64,000 nucleotides of DNA from the NCBI RefSeq assembly GCF_900119915.1, contig NZ_LT635455.1, positions 930,001 through 994,000 of the forward strand, given 5' to 3'. Shown here in pieces: positions 63,111-64,000 of this stretch; within the stretch, counting starts at the first letter, position 1; every line of letters starts with the position of its first letter. This DNA comes from Olsenella timonensis (GTDB lineage: Bacteria > Actinomycetota > Coriobacteriia > Coriobacteriales > Atopobiaceae). Under the pieces are notes generated by a model. The model saw only the letters and a list, made by a program, of their open reading frames with translations, made no database searches and was not told where the DNA came from. A program made the translations under genes and the position numbers.

Positions 63111-63986
63111 CTATGCGCAGGCGCGGACGTCCGCCCCCATCCCGTCGCAAATCTCGACCACGCCGGTGGCGCCGTCGATGTCCCGGATGACCTCGCCGAC
63201 GGCCGGAGCCACGACGCGGCTGCCCTCCAGCGGATTCTTGACGCTCACGATGGGCGTCGAGACCTCCGCCGTCACGTGACTGCGCTCGAAGGCGAGGTCG
63301 CACCCAAGCATACGGCAGCCGACGAGGCGCAGGCCCTCGCAGTAGCAGAGCGGCTGGGTTCCGACGATCGTGCAGTTCTCGAAGGTGACGTCCTCGCTGT
63401 ACCAGCCAAGGTACTCCCCCTTGACCCGGGAGTTGCGCACGACGACGTGCCTGGCGTGCCAGAGCGCGTCCTTCGTGTCGAGGTCGCAGCCGTCGAGGAC
63501 GGCGTCCTCGACATACTGGAACGAGTACTTGCCGCTGAGACGAACGTTGGCGAGTCGCAGGTGCGAGGAGCGCATCAGGAAGTACTCGCCCGCCGCGGTG
63601 CAGTCGGTCATCTCGATGCCGTTCGTGGACCAGCCGAACTCGGGGGAGTCTATGTCGCAGCTACGCATGCGGACGCGCTCGCACTCGCGCAGAGCCTTGA
63701 TGCCGTGCAGTCGGCTGTCCTCGACGACGACGTCGCGGCTGTACCAGAGCGCGGCGCGGCAGAGCTCGGTCATGTCGACGTGCCGCAGCTCGAGGCCGCG
63801 GTCATGCCAGAACGGGTAGCGCAGGTTCATGAGGGCGCCGTCGACCATGACGTCGTCGCACTCCTTGAAGGCGCTCTCGCCGTCCGCGGGACCGTCGAAG
63901 CGGCAGTTGCGGACGACGAGGCCTCGCTCCCCGTACAGGGCGCGCTCCGCGTCGAAGGTCCGGTTCTCGATGGTCTTGTCGCTCAT
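63111..63986 (-). CDS. DUF3737 family right-handed beta-helix protein
   Basis: This 291-residue protein consists of short repeating strands of about 20-23 residues rich in Cys, Asp and Arg (for example VVRNCRFDG, VVVEDSRLHG, VRMRSCDID, VVVRNSRVKG, VTFENCTIVG). This is the pattern of a right-handed beta-helix and matches the DUF3737 family in length and motifs. The family's biochemical role is unknown to me. No signal peptide is present, so it is probably cytoplasmic. GAAAGGAAGCC precedes the ATG. It is convergent with the tRNA gene. Confidence 0.8.
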   Translation of the reverse strand: MSDKTIENRTFDAERALYGERGLVVRNCRFDGPADGESAFKECDDVMVDGALMNLRYPFWHDRGLELRHVDMTELCRAALWYSRDVVVEDSRLHGIKALRECERVRMRSCDIDSPEFGWSTNGIEMTDCTAAGEYFLMRSSHLRLANVRLSGKYSFQYVEDAVLDGCDLDTKDALWHARHVVVRNSRVKGEYLGWYSEDVTFENCTIVGTQPLCYCEGLRLVGCRMLGCDLAFERSHVTAEVSTPIVSVKNPLEGSRVVAPAVGEVIRDIDGATGVVEICDGMGADVRACA

Positions 63987-64000
63987 GGCTTCCTTTCGTC

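Overview
The window is a gene-dense, high-GC (by eye roughly two thirds G+C) chromosomal segment of an actinobacterium. Evidence for Actinobacteria is an mIHF-type integration host factor next to gmk-rpoZ, a GarA/OdhI-type FHA protein paired with an FtsR-type MerR regulator, and a lexA / LysM division-inhibitor / nrdR block. At the same time the middle follows the order familiar from Bacillus (rpsO, pnp, ftsK/spoIIIE, rodZ-like, pgsA, cinA, recA, rny, spoVS, miaB), and pyrimidine synthesis uses the PyrR attenuator and class 1B dihydroorotate dehydrogenase of Firmicutes. That mixture best fits the class Coriobacteriia (Olsenella/Atopobiaceae-like). The genus is an inference; no rRNA is present. 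Nearly everything is housekeeping. I see no rRNA, transposase, CRISPR array, integrase or prophage gene.

Layout. 1-5570: pyr operon pyrR-B-C-K-D-F behind a PyrR-binding leader with an intrinsic terminator. 5737-8168: mihF-gmk-rpoZ-thiI. 8351-12363: comEA-comEC-holA. 12462-12725: rpsT (minus), divergent from lepA-dusB-hemW (12834-16856). 17030-21215: a deoxycytidylate deaminase, a DnaJ with a membrane tail, a canonical DnaJ and mtaB. 21398-24925: phoH-ybeY-dgkA-era-recO. 24927-25940: a lower-GC minus-strand gene with a PD-(D/E)XK signature, the clearest foreign insertion. 26242-28889: rpsO and pnp, then a gap (28890-29376) holding a long perfect inverted repeat that encloses three further hairpins. 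29377-38046: rnj-ftsK-rodZ-like-yajQ-rimO-pgsA-pncC. 38273-46958: SOS-controlled recA-recX, then rny, a GHKL ATPase, spoVS, miaB-miaA-hflX. 46955-48375 (minus): acyltransferase and lexA, divergent from an SOS-controlled LysM protein, nrdR and dut (to 49987). 50063-53778: two NCS2 nucleobase permeases and trxB. 53887-62795 is all minus strand: serC-serA, CDP-alcohol transferase, GcvT-like protein, ridA, garA, ftsR, apt, NlpC/P60 hydrolase and clcA. The window ends with tRNA-Pro(GGG) and a DUF3737 beta-helix protein (minus).

How it works together. Three themes dominate: nucleotide metabolism (pyr operon, gmk, apt, dut, dCMP deaminase, nrdR, two nucleobase permeases), RNA processing and translation (RNase J, RNase Y, PNPase, YbeY, Era, LepA, HflX and tRNA-modifying enzymes ThiI, DusB, MtaB, MiaB, MiaA plus RimO), and DNA repair with division control (RecA, RecX, RecO, LexA, LysM protein, FtsK). 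Genes are packed with ATGA/GTGA stop-start overlaps, pointing to translational coupling. The most interesting non-routine items are the cloverleaf-like repeat at 29081-29204, the nuclease-like insertion at 24927-25940, the GHKL ATPase/SpoVS pair at 41863-43359, the membrane-tailed DnaJ at 17562-18662, and the complete LexA circuit at 48401-49003.
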